A stretch of DNA of 64,000 nucleotides, taken from Herminiimonas sp. KBW02 (lineage in GTDB: Bacteria; Pseudomonadota; Gammaproteobacteria; Burkholderiales; Burkholderiaceae_D). Every line of letters begins with the position of its first letter. Position 1 is the stretch's first letter. Location of the stretch: positions 792,719-856,718 of the forward strand of contig NZ_QAJP01000004.1 in NCBI RefSeq assembly GCF_003852535.1, given 5' to 3'. The notes below the pieces were generated by a model. The model saw nothing but the letters and a program-made list of their open reading frames with translations, was not told where the DNA came from and ran no database searches. Made by a program: the position numbers and the translations under genes. Positions 38,676 to 49,152 of this stretch are shown piece by piece.

Positions 38676-40307
38676 ATGCACACCGTCACGATCATCCTCA
38701 TTTTGCTTCTTGCCGTGGTGGCGAGCGCTTTTGTAGCCCGCCTGCTGCCGATTAAAGTCCCGTTGCCGCTGGTCCAGATTGCCACCGGGACTGTGCTGTC
38801 CTATGGTTTTGGCATCAGCGTGCCACTGGATCCGGAATTCTTTTTCCTGTTCTTCATTCCGCCTTTGCTTTTCCTCGACGGCTGGCGCATCCCCAAAAGT
38901 GCTTTCTTCCGTGATGCGCGTCCTATCGTGACGCTGGCAATCGGCCTGGTGCTGTTTACGGTCGTTGGCATGGGTTACTTCATACACTGGATGATCCCGG
39001 CTATCCCGCTGGCGGCTGCATTTGCCCTGGCTGCCATCCTGTCGCCGACCGACCCGGTCGCAGTGTCTGCGATTGCATCGCAAAGTCCGATTCCGTCGCG
39101 CCTGATGCATATCCTGGAAGGTGAGTCGCTGCTGAATGATGCCTCCGGCCTGGTGTGTTTCCGCTTTGCGGTAGCGGCGGTGATTACCGGTAGTTTTTCC
39201 TTGCTGGATGCTTCGCTGGAATTCCTGCAGGCGGCGGGTGGCGGTTTGCTGGTCGGTATTGCGGTGGCCTGGCTGATCGGCATTTTGAATCGCTGGCTGG
39301 TGGCAGCCGTCGGCGAAGATCCGGGTACGCAGATCCTGATCAGCCTGCTGGTACCGTTTGCCGCCTATCTTGGTGCTGAACATATCGGTAGTTCCGGCAT
39401 CCTGGCCGCTGCCGCTGCGGGTATCACCATGCACTATGCCGATCTGGTCGGGCGGCGCCTCGCTGCCACCCGCATGCAGCGGCGTGCGGTGTGGGACACG
39501 ATACAAATGGCCTTGAACGGCGTGATCTTTGTGATTCTCGGTGCGCAATTGCGCGCGACGGTCGAGGGTTTGCCGGGGATCGCGATAGAAATGGGTCTGA
39601 GTACCGCGTGGTGGCTGGCTTTCTATGTGCTGGCGATTACTGTGGTATTGGCGGTGCTGCGCTTCCTGTGGGTCTGGGGCTCGCTGAAATTTACCGTATT
39701 CAAAGGCAAACGCAATGAGGGCGAAGAAATCATCAAGCCGCCATTCAAGTTGTTGCTGGTGACGGCGTTTGCCGGTGTGCGCGGGGCGATTACGCTGGCG
39801 GGTATTTTGACTTTGCCTTTCCTGTTGCCGAATGGCGCGGAATTCCCGGCGCGCGATTTGCTGATTTTCCTGGCCAAGGGTGTGATCCTGCTGTCCTTGT
39901 TGACGGCCAGCATTGCTTTGCCTCTGCTGACCAGTGACCTTGAGTTTGCACCGGAACCGCTGGTCGGGGCGGCTGAAGGACAGGCGCGGGCGGCAGCTGC
40001 GGAGGCGGCGATTCGCCGTATTGAGCAATTGATGCAAACCATGAGCGCGAATGATGCCTATTCGGAAGCGGCAGCGCGTATTACCGAGTTGTACCAGCGT
40101 CGCCTCGATTATGGCAACGAGGGCGACGAAGCGGCACGTTTTCAGGCGCAAGCAGAGGCAGAACGCAGCCTGCGGCTGGAAGCGATACGGGCGGAACGGG
40201 ATGAATTGTTCCAGATGTGGCTGAATGACAAGCTGGATGATTCGGTGCACCAGCACCTGCTGCGCGAACTGGACCTGATCGAAGGTGCATTATCACGCGC
40301 GGACTAA
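38676..40307 (+). CDS. CPA1-family Na+/H+ antiporter (YjcE/NhaP-like)
   Basis: 543-aa inner-membrane cation/proton antiporter. About twelve hydrophobic segments fill residues 1-420 (VTIILILLLAVVASAFVARL; FFFLFFIPPLLFLDGWRI). The ion-binding ND-type region is LEGESLLNDASGLV after ILSPTDPVAVSAIA, and FAGVRGAITLAGILTLPFLL corresponds to the conserved late helix. A cytoplasmic C-terminal part of about 120 residues is charged and helical (AEAERSLRLEAIRAERDELF). It probably exports Na+ (or K+) for pH and salt balance; ion selectivity is not visible. Confidence 0.92.
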   Translation: MHTVTIILILLLAVVASAFVARLLPIKVPLPLVQIATGTVLSYGFGISVPLDPEFFFLFFIPPLLFLDGWRIPKSAFFRDARPIVTLAIGLVLFTVVGMGYFIHWMIPAIPLAAAFALAAILSPTDPVAVSAIASQSPIPSRLMHILEGESLLNDASGLVCFRFAVAAVITGSFSLLDASLEFLQAAGGGLLVGIAVAWLIGILNRWLVAAVGEDPGTQILISLLVPFAAYLGAEHIGSSGILAAAAAGITMHYADLVGRRLAATRMQRRAVWDTIQMALNGVIFVILGAQLRATVEGLPGIAIEMGLSTAWWLAFYVLAITVVLAVLRFLWVWGSLKFTVFKGKRNEGEEIIKPPFKLLLVTAFAGVRGAITLAGILTLPFLLPNGAEFPARDLLIFLAKGVILLSLLTASIALPLLTSDLEFAPEPLVGAAEGQARAAAAEAAIRRIEQLMQTMSANDAYSEAAARITELYQRRLDYGNEGDEAARFQAQAEAERSLRLEAIRAERDELFQMWLNDKLDDSVHQHLLRELDLIEGALSRAD

Positions 40308-40351
40308 GTCCGGTATTTGTCTGGCATAAGGCGTGAAAAGGTCGGCTGGTC

Positions 40352-40511
40352 TATAATAGCGGCCTTCGACCATGCCATTAAAACCACATCTGGTAGCCAG
40401 CCCGGATAGTCCGGTTCAGCCATCGTGACGGTGGCAGCAAGTCCTTCATTTTCGCGAACTATGCTGGCTTCTGGCGCATAAGGCGATTATTTAATTACAT
40501 CGGCACACACA
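40352..40511 (+). ncRNA. Structured 5' leader before queE (candidate RNA element)
   Basis: A TATAAT at 40352-40357 would start a leader of about 150 bases. In it, AGCCAGC (40395-40401) pairs with GCTGGCT (40463-40469) to close a domain holding two perfect or near-perfect hairpins: CCGGATAGTCCGG (40402-40414) and GCCATCGTGACGGTGGC (40419-40435). I could not match it to preQ1 classes, SRP RNA or RNase P. It might be a riboswitch, an sRNA or an mRNA leader; this is inference from pairing only. Confidence 0.5.
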
Positions 40512-41147
40512 GTGACTTACAGCGTAAAAGAGATTTTTTATACACTACAGGGCGAGGGCGCGCACGCCGGACGGCCTGCGGTGTTTTGCCGCTTTTCCGG
40601 TTGTAATCTGTGGACCGGACGCGAAAGCGACCGCGCGACTGCGGTGTGCCAGTTTTGCGATACCGACTTTGTCGGTACTGACGGCGAAGGTGGTGGCAAG
40701 TTTGCCAGCGGCACCACGCTGGCGAATACGATCAACGCCTTGTGGCCGGAGTCATATGCGGCGAGCAAGTATGTCGTCTTTACCGGTGGCGAGCCTTTGC
40801 TGCAACTGGATGCCGAGCTGATCGATGCCATGCATGCAGTCGGCTTCGAGATTGCCATTGAAACCAATGGCACCTTGCCGGTGCCGACGGGTGTCGACTG
40901 GATCTGCGTCAGCCCGAAAATGGGCTCGCAACTGGTGGTGCGCAAAGGAAATGAATTGAAGGTCGTGATCCCGCAGGCGGAGCAATCGCTGGCGGCATAT
41001 GAAGGACTGGATTTCGAGCATTTCTTTGTGCAACCGATGGATGGCCCGCTGGCCGAACAAAATACCAAGCTCGCGATTGATGTCTGCAAACGCAATCCGA
41101 AATGGAAGCTGAGTTTGCAGACCCATAAACTTTTACAGATACCGTAA
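40512..41147 (+). CDS. queE: 7-carboxy-7-deazaguanine synthase
   Basis: Radical-SAM enzyme that converts 6-carboxytetrahydropterin to CDG on the way to preQ0 and queuosine. The 211-aa protein starts at GTG 40512 with the typical VKEIFYTLQGEGAHAGRPAV. Its iron-sulfur motif is CX14CX2C (CNLW...VCQFCD), the form known from Burkholderia QueE rather than the CX3CX2C of most radical-SAM enzymes. VVFTGGEPLLQLD and IAIETNGTLPVP are the SAM-binding motifs. queD follows by 6 bp; queC and queF are not in the window. Confidence 0.96.
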   Translation: MTYSVKEIFYTLQGEGAHAGRPAVFCRFSGCNLWTGRESDRATAVCQFCDTDFVGTDGEGGGKFASGTTLANTINALWPESYAASKYVVFTGGEPLLQLDAELIDAMHAVGFEIAIETNGTLPVPTGVDWICVSPKMGSQLVVRKGNELKVVIPQAEQSLAAYEGLDFEHFFVQPMDGPLAEQNTKLAIDVCKRNPKWKLSLQTHKLLQIP

Positions 41148-41153
41148 GCCCTT

Positions 41154-41603
41154 ATGTTGACTATTACACGCAAGCTGGAATTCGATGCCGGTCACCGCAT
41201 TCCCGATCACAAAAGCCAGTGCCGCAATCTGCACGGTCACCGCTATACGCTGGAAATCACGTTGCTGGGCGAAGTGATCGATGTTGAAGGCAGCTCCGAT
41301 AACGGCATGATCATGGACTTTTCCGACATCAAGGCGCTGGCGAAAGAACATCTGGTTGATGTCTGGGATCACGCTTTCCTGGTGTATGAAAAAGATGCGA
41401 AGGTAAGAGAGTTCCTCGAAAGCATACCGGGCCACAAGACTGTCATCATCGATCGTATTCCTACCGTGGAAAACCTGGCGCAGACTGCATTTAACATCCT
41501 GAACGCGGCGTATCAGGATCGCTTCGGCACGGGCTTGCGCCTGCATAAACTGGTGTTACATGAAACACCGAACTGCTGGGCTGAAATCACGGCTGAAGGC
41601 TGA
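41154..41603 (+). CDS. queD: 6-carboxy-5,6,7,8-tetrahydropterin synthase
   Basis: Makes the substrate of QueE from dihydroneopterin triphosphate. The 149-aa T-fold protein has zinc-binding histidines in FDAGHRIPDHKSQCRNLHGH, with the catalytic Cys in QCRNLHGHRY, and the C-terminal motif LHETPNCWAEI with conserved Glu. WDHAFLVYEKD is also typical. It forms a queE-queD pair, with tadA following by 9 bp. Confidence 0.95.
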   Translation: MLTITRKLEFDAGHRIPDHKSQCRNLHGHRYTLEITLLGEVIDVEGSSDNGMIMDFSDIKALAKEHLVDVWDHAFLVYEKDAKVREFLESIPGHKTVIIDRIPTVENLAQTAFNILNAAYQDRFGTGLRLHKLVLHETPNCWAEITAEG

Positions 41604-42092
<489 letters not shown>

Positions 42093-42197
42093 GACCGAAC
42101 GCGGTTTCAAAGACGGCTTACACAGCTTTCATCTGAAGTTGAACCATAGGCCTGGTCTGTAATCCTATCCTTGATCCCCCGATGAGGAGTGCGCACG

Positions 42198-42998
42198 ATG
42201 GAAGCAAATCGTTACACAGCGGCAAGCAATGAAGGTAGTACGCCGAAACCGCCGAGTATGTTGTTACTGGCGCTGGAAGGACGTGCACCTTGGGAACTCG
42301 GTGCGGCTTTGCTGGCGGCTCCTATGTTGAAAGATGTTCCTGCGGGTGATGGTCATCCGGTCATGGTGTTGCCGGGTTTGATGGCGGGCGATACTCTGAC
42401 TTTTTTCCTGCGACGATACCTTGGTAAATGCGGCTATCAGGCCTATGCCTGGAAGCAGGGCCTGAATCTCGGGCCGCGTGAAGGTTTGCTCGAGCGTTGC
42501 ATCGCCCGTACCCGTGAACTGAGCGAAAAACACGGCAAGAAAATCAGTCTGATCGGCTGGAGCCTGGGTGGAATTTACGCACGGGAAATTGCCAAGGCCC
42601 TGCCGGATCATGTGCGTTGCGTGATCACCCTGGGTTCGCCTTTCACCGGCCATCCGACTGCGACCAATGCCTGGCGCTTGTATCAAATGGTCAGCGGCAA
42701 GCCTGCTATCGATGACGTGCAAATCGCTGAACTCAGGAAAACTCCGCCGGTGCCGACTACCTCGATTTTCAGTCGTACCGATGGTATTGTGTCGTGGCAA
42801 TGCTGTGTGGAGCAGGAAACTGATCTGTCGGAAAATATCGAAGTGCACGGCAGTCATACCGGCATGGTGGCCAATCCGACGGTCTTGTATGCATTGGCCG
42901 ACAGGCTGGCACAGCCGGAAGGGCAGTGGCAGCGCTTCGATCACCGTGGTCATCAAGGTGTTAAAAAAATCATTTATCGTGATCCGCAACGTACTTAA
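42198..42998 (+). CDS. Alpha/beta hydrolase (lipase-like)
   Basis: 266-aa alpha/beta-fold hydrolase without signal peptide. ATG 42198 has GAGGAG upstream (GTG 42189 overlaps that site). The nucleophile elbow is SLIGWSLGGIYAREIAKALP (G-x-S-x-G), the oxyanion region HPVMVLPGLMAGDTL, and a likely catalytic Asp/His pair in FSRTDGIVSW and EVHGSHTGMVANP. The pattern matches bacterial lipase-like proteins of the PGAP1/esterase type; substrate is unknown. A tadA-distal gap of 105 bp shows nothing notable. Confidence 0.82.
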   Translation: MEANRYTAASNEGSTPKPPSMLLLALEGRAPWELGAALLAAPMLKDVPAGDGHPVMVLPGLMAGDTLTFFLRRYLGKCGYQAYAWKQGLNLGPREGLLERCIARTRELSEKHGKKISLIGWSLGGIYAREIAKALPDHVRCVITLGSPFTGHPTATNAWRLYQMVSGKPAIDDVQIAELRKTPPVPTTSIFSRTDGIVSWQCCVEQETDLSENIEVHGSHTGMVANPTVLYALADRLAQPEGQWQRFDHRGHQGVKKIIYRDPQRT

Positions 42999-43039
42999 GA
43001 TATGCGTGATCGCATCAGTCTTTATTTGAAAGCTCCGCC

Positions 43040-43951
43040 TTGCCGACTATCCATGTAAATAATGTAGACATTGCATACGAAACCCAGGGCGATCCAGGCA
43101 ATCCGCCCATCCTCCTGATCATGGGGCTGGGCATGCAGCTCATCTCATGGCCGAAGGCATTTTGTGACGGTCTGGAACGCCAGGGCTTTTACGTCATCCG
43201 CTTTGACAATCGCGATAGCGGGCTGTCGAGCAAACTCCATCATCTGGGTAAACCGAATACGCTGCTGGCCCTGATCAAGATGGCGTTCCACATACCGCTA
43301 AAGGCTGGTTACACGCTGGATGATATGGCGGCGGATGCCATCGCCTTGCTTGATGCACTGGGAATCGAGCGCGCCCACATCGTCGGCGCTTCGATGGGCG
43401 GCATGATTGCGCAAATCATCGCAGCCAGGTATCCGGATCACACCATCAGTCTCACATCCATCATGTCTACCAGCGGCAGGCGTGGCTTGCCGGGCCCGAC
43501 CAGGGCGGCACGCAAAGTCTTGTTCAGCCGCCCGCCTGCGGCCAACGATCAGCAGGCTGTGATCAATCATTTCGTCAACACCATGAAAGTGATCGGCAGC
43601 CCGGCCTACCCGGTCGCCCATGAAGTCTTGCAGGAGCGGATTACGGAAAGCGTGCAGCGCAGCCTGGAGCCGGTTGCGACCAAGCGTCAGTTGCTGGCGA
43701 TAGGTGCTTCCGGTGATCGCGTGGATTTGCTGAAGACAGTGAAGGTACCAAGCCTGGTCATACATGGTTCCGAGGATCCTTTGTTACCGCTTGCCTGCGG
43801 CCGTGAAACAGCGGAACTGATACCGAATGCAGTGCTGCAGGAAATCGACGGCATGGGCCATGATTTGCCGGATGGCCTGAACGATCATCTGTCACAACTG
43901 ATCGCTGAACATTGCCATGCCGCTGCCAGGCTGTATGGTCCTACTGAATAA
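43040..43951 (+). CDS. Alpha/beta hydrolase
   Basis: 303-aa alpha/beta hydrolase of the large esterase/haloalkane-dehalogenase-like group, TTG start giving VNNVDIAYETQGDPGNPPIL. Oxyanion motif LIMGLGMQLISWP, DNRDSGLSSKL, nucleophile Ser in HIVGASMGGMIAQIIAARYP, acid in IHGSEDPLLPLACG and His in IDGMGHDLPDGL. Such proteins include lactone and ester hydrolases; the substrate cannot be inferred. The stop is 3 bp before the next gene, so it likely shares its transcript with the LD-carboxypeptidase. Confidence 0.88.
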   Translation: MPTIHVNNVDIAYETQGDPGNPPILLIMGLGMQLISWPKAFCDGLERQGFYVIRFDNRDSGLSSKLHHLGKPNTLLALIKMAFHIPLKAGYTLDDMAADAIALLDALGIERAHIVGASMGGMIAQIIAARYPDHTISLTSIMSTSGRRGLPGPTRAARKVLFSRPPAANDQQAVINHFVNTMKVIGSPAYPVAHEVLQERITESVQRSLEPVATKRQLLAIGASGDRVDLLKTVKVPSLVIHGSEDPLLPLACGRETAELIPNAVLQEIDGMGHDLPDGLNDHLSQLIAEHCHAAARLYGPTE

Positions 43952-43954
43952 AAT

Positions 43955-44920
43955 ATGAACGCAGAATTGAATCAGGCTGTACGCATGCTGAATGCGAGTG
44001 TAGACGGGGCGCCGATAGTGATAGGGTTGGTCGCTGCCAGTGGCTATGCGGTGAATACGGAGGCAGTTGCGCGCGGCATAGAGAACTTGCAGGCGCAAGG
44101 TTGCATAGTCAAAAACTTCAGCGATGCCGAGCGAAAATTCCAGCGCTTTGGCGCGACCGATGATGAGCGTATTGCGCAATTATATGCAGCCGCCACCGAC
44201 CCTGAGGTTGATATCGTTATGGCATTGCGCGGTGGTTATGGCTTGACCAGATTATTGCCTGAGCTGGACTTCAAGCTGCTGGCGGAGAGCGGCAAGTTAT
44301 TTGTCGGCCACAGCGATTTCACTGCCTTGCAAATGGGCTTGCTGGCGCATAGCGGCGCTACCAGTTTTGCCGGGCCTATGTTGTGTGACGACTTCGTACG
44401 CGAAGAACTTAGCGCCTATACGCTGAACAGTTTCTGGCGCTGCGTAGCGCAAGCCGAACATGCGCTGACGGCACAAGTTGCAGGCAATCCGGAGTTGGAA
44501 GTCAGTGGCACCTTATGGGGCGGCAATCTCGCGATGCTGGCGCATCTGGTGGGTTCGCCTTATTTGCCGCGGGTAGAGGGTGGCATTCTGTTCGTCGAAG
44601 ACGTGAATGAACATCCGTATCGCGTTGAGCGCATGGTTTTGCAGCTATTGCATGCCGGTGTGCTGGACAGTCAACAAGCGCTGCTGCTGGGTGATTTTTC
44701 CGCTTATCGACTGACCGATTACGACAATGGCTACGACTTTGAGCAAATGGTGGCTTATCTGCGGGCGCATTTGCCTATCCCTGTGCTGACCGGCTTGCCA
44801 TTCGGACATGGTCGCGACAAGGCGACGCTGGCGGTCGGCGCGCGAGCCACGCTGAGTTCGCAGGCAGACGGTTTCAGCCTCAGCATGCAGAGCTATCCTG
44901 GCCTGAAAAAACAGATTTAA
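43955..44920 (+). CDS. ldcA: LD-carboxypeptidase (muramoyltetrapeptide carboxypeptidase, S66 family)
   Basis: Cytoplasmic serine peptidase of murein recycling that removes the terminal D-Ala from tetrapeptides. The 321-aa protein has the nucleophile Ser in FVGHSDFTALQMGLL, the catalytic Glu in GILFVEDVNEHPYRVERM and His in LPFGHGRDKATLAVG, the Ser-Glu-His triad of S66 peptidases. RGGYGLTRLLP is also conserved. No signal peptide, as expected. Confidence 0.93.
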   Translation: MNAELNQAVRMLNASVDGAPIVIGLVAASGYAVNTEAVARGIENLQAQGCIVKNFSDAERKFQRFGATDDERIAQLYAAATDPEVDIVMALRGGYGLTRLLPELDFKLLAESGKLFVGHSDFTALQMGLLAHSGATSFAGPMLCDDFVREELSAYTLNSFWRCVAQAEHALTAQVAGNPELEVSGTLWGGNLAMLAHLVGSPYLPRVEGGILFVEDVNEHPYRVERMVLQLLHAGVLDSQQALLLGDFSAYRLTDYDNGYDFEQMVAYLRAHLPIPVLTGLPFGHGRDKATLAVGARATLSSQADGFSLSMQSYPGLKKQI

Positions 44921-45062
44921 TAGATAAAAGAGCAACAAATCAGGTCTTGCAGCCTGTGTACACAAAGCCGCTCCGGTTTTGCGCGCTCGCGTACACGGCT
45001 GTTCACCCCCTGAGATGGTAGAATAGACGGTTATTCGATTTATATCCGCAAAGGCTTTATCA

Positions 45063-46664
45063 GTGTTATCTACAGCTAATATCACGATGCAGTTCGGCCC
45101 CAAGCCGCTGTTTGAAAATATTTCCGTCAAATTCGGCGATGGCAATCGTTACGGCCTGATTGGTGCCAACGGTTGCGGTAAATCCACTTTCATGAAAATC
45201 CTCGGTGGCGATCTTGATCCGTCGGCGGGTAACGTCATGCTTGATTCGAACGAGCGCCTCGGTAAATTGCGCCAGGATCAGTTTGCGTTTGAAGAAATGC
45301 GCGTGCTGGACGTGGTCATGATGGGCCATACCGAAATGTGGGCTGCCATGTCCGAACGCGATGCGATCTACGCGAATCCTGATGCGACCGACGACGACTA
45401 CATGAAGGCCGCCGACCTGGAAGCCAAGTTTGCCGAGTACGACGGCTATACAGCAGAAGCACGCGCCGGTGAATTGCTGTTGGGCGTCGGTGTATCCATC
45501 GACCAGCACCAGGGTCCTATGAGCGCGGTAGCGCCGGGCTGGAAGCTGCGTGTTCTGCTGGCACAGGCCTTGTTCTCGAACCCGGATATCCTGCTGCTCG
45601 ACGAACCAACCAATAACCTGGATATCAACACCATCCGCTGGCTGGAAGACGTGCTGAATCAGCGTAATTCGACCATGATCATCATTTCCCATGATCGTCA
45701 CTTCCTGAATCAGGTATGTACGCACATGGCGGATATGGACTACGGCACGCTGAAAGTCTATCCAGGCAATTACGATGACTACATGCTGGCATCGTCGCAG
45801 GCACGTGCACAGCAACTGGCCAACAATGCGAAAGCCAAGGATAAAGTCGCCGAGTTGCAGGACTTCGTACGTCGTTTTGCGGCAAACAAATCGAAAGCGC
45901 GCCAGGCAACCTCGCGTGCCAAGCAGATCGAAAAGATCAAGGTGGAAGACGTCAAGCCATCCAGCCGTGCGAACCCGTTCATCCGTTTTGACGGTGAAAA
46001 GAAGCTGCACCGCCTCGCGGTCGAAGTGGAAGCGCTCAGCAAGAAATATGATCGCACCATCTTCAATGACTTCAACCTCATGGTGGAAGCAGGTGAGCGT
46101 ATCGCCATCATCGGCGCCAACGGCGCTGGTAAAACCACTTTGTTGCGCAGTATCGGTGGTGCGGACATCACCGGCCTTGATCCGGATCATGGTAAAGGCA
46201 AGTGGGCGGAAAACGCCAACGTCGGTTACATGCCGCAAGATCCGACCGAAGACTTCGCCAGTGATAAAAACCTCACCGACTGGATGGGCCAATGGACCAA
46301 GGAAGGTGACGACGACCAGGCTGTGCGTTCCATCCTCGGCCGTTTGCTGTTCGGCGGCGATGATGTGAAAAAATCGGTCAAAGTCCTGTCCGGTGGTGAA
46401 AAAGGTCGCATGACCTACGGCAAGCTGATGCTAGGTCGTCACAACGTGTTGCTGATGGATGAGCCGACCAACCACATGGATATGGAATCCATCGAATCGC
46501 TGAACATTGCACTGGAAAAATACGCCGGTACCCTGATCTTCGTTTCGCATGATCGCGAATTCGTATCGTCGCTCGCTACCCGCGTACTGGAAGTGAAAGA
46601 AGGCGAAATTATCGACTTCCAGGGCACTTACGAAGAGTATTTGACCAGCCAAGGCATCGAATAA
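45063..46664 (+). CDS. ABC-F family ATPase, YbiT-like
   Basis: 533-aa soluble protein with two ABC cassettes and no membrane segment; ABC-F proteins act on the ribosome as translation factors. First cassette: Walker [21 protein letters not shown], Walker [13 protein letters not shown]. Second: [35 protein letters not shown] and [12 protein letters not shown]. The linker (residues about 240-300) is basic, fitting the ribosome tRNA-exit site. The start is GTG 45063. The [20 protein letters not shown] insert matches YbiT rather than EttA or Uup. Confidence 0.9.
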   Translation: MLSTANITMQFGPKPLFENISVKFGDGNRYGLIGANGCGKSTFMKILGGDLDPSAGNVMLDSNERLGKLRQDQFAFEEMRVLDVVMMGHTEMWAAMSERDAIYANPDATDDDYMKAADLEAKFAEYDGYTAEARAGELLLGVGVSIDQHQGPMSAVAPGWKLRVLLAQALFSNPDILLLDEPTNNLDINTIRWLEDVLNQRNSTMIIISHDRHFLNQVCTHMADMDYGTLKVYPGNYDDYMLASSQARAQQLANNAKAKDKVAELQDFVRRFAANKSKARQATSRAKQIEKIKVEDVKPSSRANPFIRFDGEKKLHRLAVEVEALSKKYDRTIFNDFNLMVEAGERIAIIGANGAGKTTLLRSIGGADITGLDPDHGKGKWAENANVGYMPQDPTEDFASDKNLTDWMGQWTKEGDDDQAVRSILGRLLFGGDDVKKSVKVLSGGEKGRMTYGKLMLGRHNVLLMDEPTNHMDMESIESLNIALEKYAGTLIFVSHDREFVSSLATRVLEVKEGEIIDFQGTYEEYLTSQGIE

Positions 46665-46676
46665 GATTGTGATTGC

Positions 46677-46717
46677 AAAAAAGCGCGGCGTGGATTTATC
46701 CCCGTCGCGCTTTTTTA
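46677..46717 (+). terminator. Intrinsic terminator after the ABC-F gene
   Basis: AAAAAGCGCG with CGCGCTTTTT, a G-T mismatch inside, and a T-run. The following 180 bp to nadA hold its promoter but no clear operator. Confidence 0.88.
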
Positions 46718-46896
46718 CATGCGCATTCCGTGCGTCATTGCGAGAGAGGCAACAACCCTCAGCTGAAAATGGCGCTACAATTCGTAGCTCACTGTCACTC
46801 CTGCTAGAGCAGCGGTAGACAGATAACAGATTTTGTTCATGCGTAAGCATGACCCCTAGCAACAGATAAACATCGCATTCAATTATTCGACCAGCC

Positions 46897-48036
46897 ATGC
46901 AAATCCAGCCAATCAAAACCGTTGAATTCGAACGTCCTGCCATGCAAAGCGGCACCAGCTGCACTGCCCAGGCATGGGCGCGGACCCCGGCCGCACCGTC
47001 GCCGGAAGAGAAGATTGCACTCAAGGAACGCATCAAGCGTTTGTTGAAAGAGCGCGAAGCCGTTCTGGTCGCGCATTACTACGTCGATTCGGACTTGCAG
47101 GATCTGGCCGAAGAAACCGGCGGTTGTGTTTCCGATTCGCTGGAAATGGCACGCTTTGGTCGTGATCATCCGGCCAAGACCCTGGTCGTCGCCGGCGTGA
47201 AATTCATGGGCGAAACCGCCAAGATCCTGAGCCCGGAAAAAACCATCCTGATGCCGGATCTGGATGCGACTTGCTCGCTCGATCTCGGTTGCCCGACAGA
47301 TGAGTTCTCCGCATTCTGCGATGCGCATCCTGATCGCGTCGTCGTGGTCTATGCCAACACCAGTGCTGCAGTCAAAGCGCGCGCCGACTGGATGGTGACT
47401 TCATCGATCGGTCTGAAAATCGTCGCGCACCTGCACGCGCAAGGCAAAAAAATCCTGTGGGCACCGGATAAACATCTCGGTGGTTACATCCAGAAGCAAA
47501 CCGGTGCCGACATGTTGTTGTGGCAGGGTTCCTGCCTGGTGCATGATGAATTCAAGGCAGTCGAACTGGAACTGCTGAAGAAAGAACATCCGCTTGCGAA
47601 AGTACTGGTGCACCCGGAATCGCCTGCTTCGGTGGTTGCATTGGCTGATGCCATCGGTTCGACTTCGCAATTGATACATGCAGCGCAAACCATGGATGCG
47701 CCTGAATTCATTGTCGCGACCGACAACGGCATTCTGCATAAGATGAAAGCGGCCGCACCCGGCAAAATCTTCATCGATGCGCCGACCGCAGGCAACAGTG
47801 CTACCTGCAAGAGCTGCGCGCATTGCCCATGGATGGCGATGAATGGTTTGCAAAACCTGGCAGACGTACTGGAATCCGGCCGCAACGAAATCCATGTCGA
47901 TCCGGAAATCGGGCGCAAGGCGACGGTCTGTATCGATCGCATGCTCGACTTCGCTGCGGCAGAAAAAGCCAATGTGCGTCCATCCAGCGATCTGGCAAAA
48001 GAACAAAAACTGTTTTCAGGAATAGGCCCGGCATGA
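46897..48036 (+). CDS. nadA: Quinolinate synthase A
   Basis: [4Fe-4S] enzyme condensing iminoaspartate with dihydroxyacetone phosphate to quinolinate in de novo NAD synthesis. The 379-aa protein has [20 protein letters not shown] near residue 60, the cluster cysteines at [10 protein letters not shown] (residue about 127), in GSCLVHDEF and in the C-terminal [13 protein letters not shown]. The longer N-terminal part ([18 protein letters not shown]) is usual for betaproteobacteria. nadC overlaps by ATGA; nadB is not in the window. Confidence 0.96.
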   Translation: MQIQPIKTVEFERPAMQSGTSCTAQAWARTPAAPSPEEKIALKERIKRLLKEREAVLVAHYYVDSDLQDLAEETGGCVSDSLEMARFGRDHPAKTLVVAGVKFMGETAKILSPEKTILMPDLDATCSLDLGCPTDEFSAFCDAHPDRVVVVYANTSAAVKARADWMVTSSIGLKIVAHLHAQGKKILWAPDKHLGGYIQKQTGADMLLWQGSCLVHDEFKAVELELLKKEHPLAKVLVHPESPASVVALADAIGSTSQLIHAAQTMDAPEFIVATDNGILHKMKAAAPGKIFIDAPTAGNSATCKSCAHCPWMAMNGLQNLADVLESGRNEIHVDPEIGRKATVCIDRMLDFAAAEKANVRPSSDLAKEQKLFSGIGPA

Positions 48037-48899
48037 GTTTGTTGCGTAATCCGTTTGCTCCGTTCGATGCAGCATTGGCTGCAGCGTTTGAAAGCAATAT
48101 AGAAACAGCTCTGGCAGAAGATGTCGGCACCGGTGACGTCACCGGCAAGCTGGTACCAGAGCAGGAAATCGTTCAGGCTCGCGTCATCGTGCGTGAAGCG
48201 GCAGTGCTGTGCGGTGCGCCGTGGTTTGAAAGTGTGATGAAGCGCCTGGATGCTCGTATCAACATCACCTGGCACTATGCTGAAGGTGATGTGATGACGG
48301 CGGACAGTGTAGTGTGCGCGATAGAAGCGCCTGCACGTGCCTTGCTGACGGCAGAACGCTCGGCGCTGAATTTCCTGCAATTGTTATCAGGTGTTGCGAG
48401 TGCGACGCGTGAATATGCCGGTATCGTGGCAGGCACCAAGGCAGCCATCCTGGATACGCGTAAAACGCTGCCAGGGCTGCGTCTGGCGCAGAAGTATGCG
48501 GTACGTGTAGGCGGCGGTAAAAATCAACGCCTGGCGCTGTATGACGGTATCCTGATCAAGGAAAACCACATTGCCGCGGCGGGTGGTGTCAGTGCGGCGA
48601 TGAAAGCGGCTCTGGCATTGAATGCAGGTGTGACGATACAGATAGAAGTTGAGAGCCTGGCTGAATTGCAGGATGCGCTGGAGGCTGGTGCTCAGTCGGT
48701 GTTGCTGGACAACTTCTCGCTGGATGACATGCGGGCGGCGGTTGCCTTGACGGCAGGGCGTGCTTTGCTGGAAGCATCGGGTGGGGTTAGCCGTGAGTCG
48801 GTGCGGGCGATTGCTGAGACCGGGGTTGACCGGATTTCTATCGGGGCGTTGACTAAGGATGTGCGGGCTACGGATTATTCTTTGCGGATTGTGGGGTAA
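48033..48899 (+). CDS. nadC: Nicotinate-nucleotide diphosphorylase (carboxylating)
   Basis: Converts quinolinate and PRPP to nicotinate mononucleotide. The 288-aa protein carries the motifs [16 protein letters not shown] near the N-terminus, [20 protein letters not shown] (substrate-binding Arg and Lys), [16 protein letters not shown]-like (here [20 protein letters not shown]) and [14 protein letters not shown]. Two residues of note: histidine of the usual GGGKxHR motif is Gln here (GGGKNQRL). The ATG at 48033 overlaps the nadA stop, and a terminator follows. Confidence 0.96.
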   Translation: MSLLRNPFAPFDAALAAAFESNIETALAEDVGTGDVTGKLVPEQEIVQARVIVREAAVLCGAPWFESVMKRLDARINITWHYAEGDVMTADSVVCAIEAPARALLTAERSALNFLQLLSGVASATREYAGIVAGTKAAILDTRKTLPGLRLAQKYAVRVGGGKNQRLALYDGILIKENHIAAAGGVSAAMKAALALNAGVTIQIEVESLAELQDALEAGAQSVLLDNFSLDDMRAAVALTAGRALLEASGGVSRESVRAIAETGVDRISIGALTKDVRATDYSLRIVG

Positions 48900-48922
48900 G
48901 TAGTCGCCTGGATGTTTTGGGG

Positions 48923-48947
48923 AAAGCCGCTTTTAGCGGCTTTTTTA
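48923..48947 (+). terminator. Intrinsic terminator after nadC
   Basis: AAAGCCGC and GCGGCTTT form an 8-bp stem with a TTTTA loop and a T-run. Confidence 0.9.
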
Positions 48948-49109
48948 ATGCCTGGTTTATCAAGTGATTTGTTGTTGATACAGTTTTTTCTTCGTGGAGA
49001 AGTGCGTTGCCGGGCTACCCCCGGCAAACCAAGGCTGATCGAAGAAAGAACCGAATCAGTAACATCAACACGCCAATCAAAGCGCAAACCACAAACCAAA
49101 CAACCAATA

Positions 49110-49136
49110 AAAAAGCCCGGATAACCGGGCTTTTTC
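49110..49136 (-). terminator. Intrinsic terminator after the parvulin gene
   Basis: AAAGCCCGG pairs with CCGGGCTTT, with an ATAA loop and A/T-runs on both sides. The 160-bp stretch 48950-49110 between the two terminators also has a GC-rich hairpin (TTGCCGGG/CCCGGCAA, 49008-49027) but no gene. Confidence 0.85.
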
Positions 49137-49152
49137 ACAAGCGAATCAAAGA

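Noticed and set aside
38565-40256. 563-codon minus-strand frame opposite the antiporter
   Set aside because: Almost all polar His/Arg/Gln, mirror image of the hydrophobic antiporter codons.
40352-40511. SRP 4.5S RNA or RNase P RNA
   Set aside because: The conserved core sequences of these RNAs are absent.
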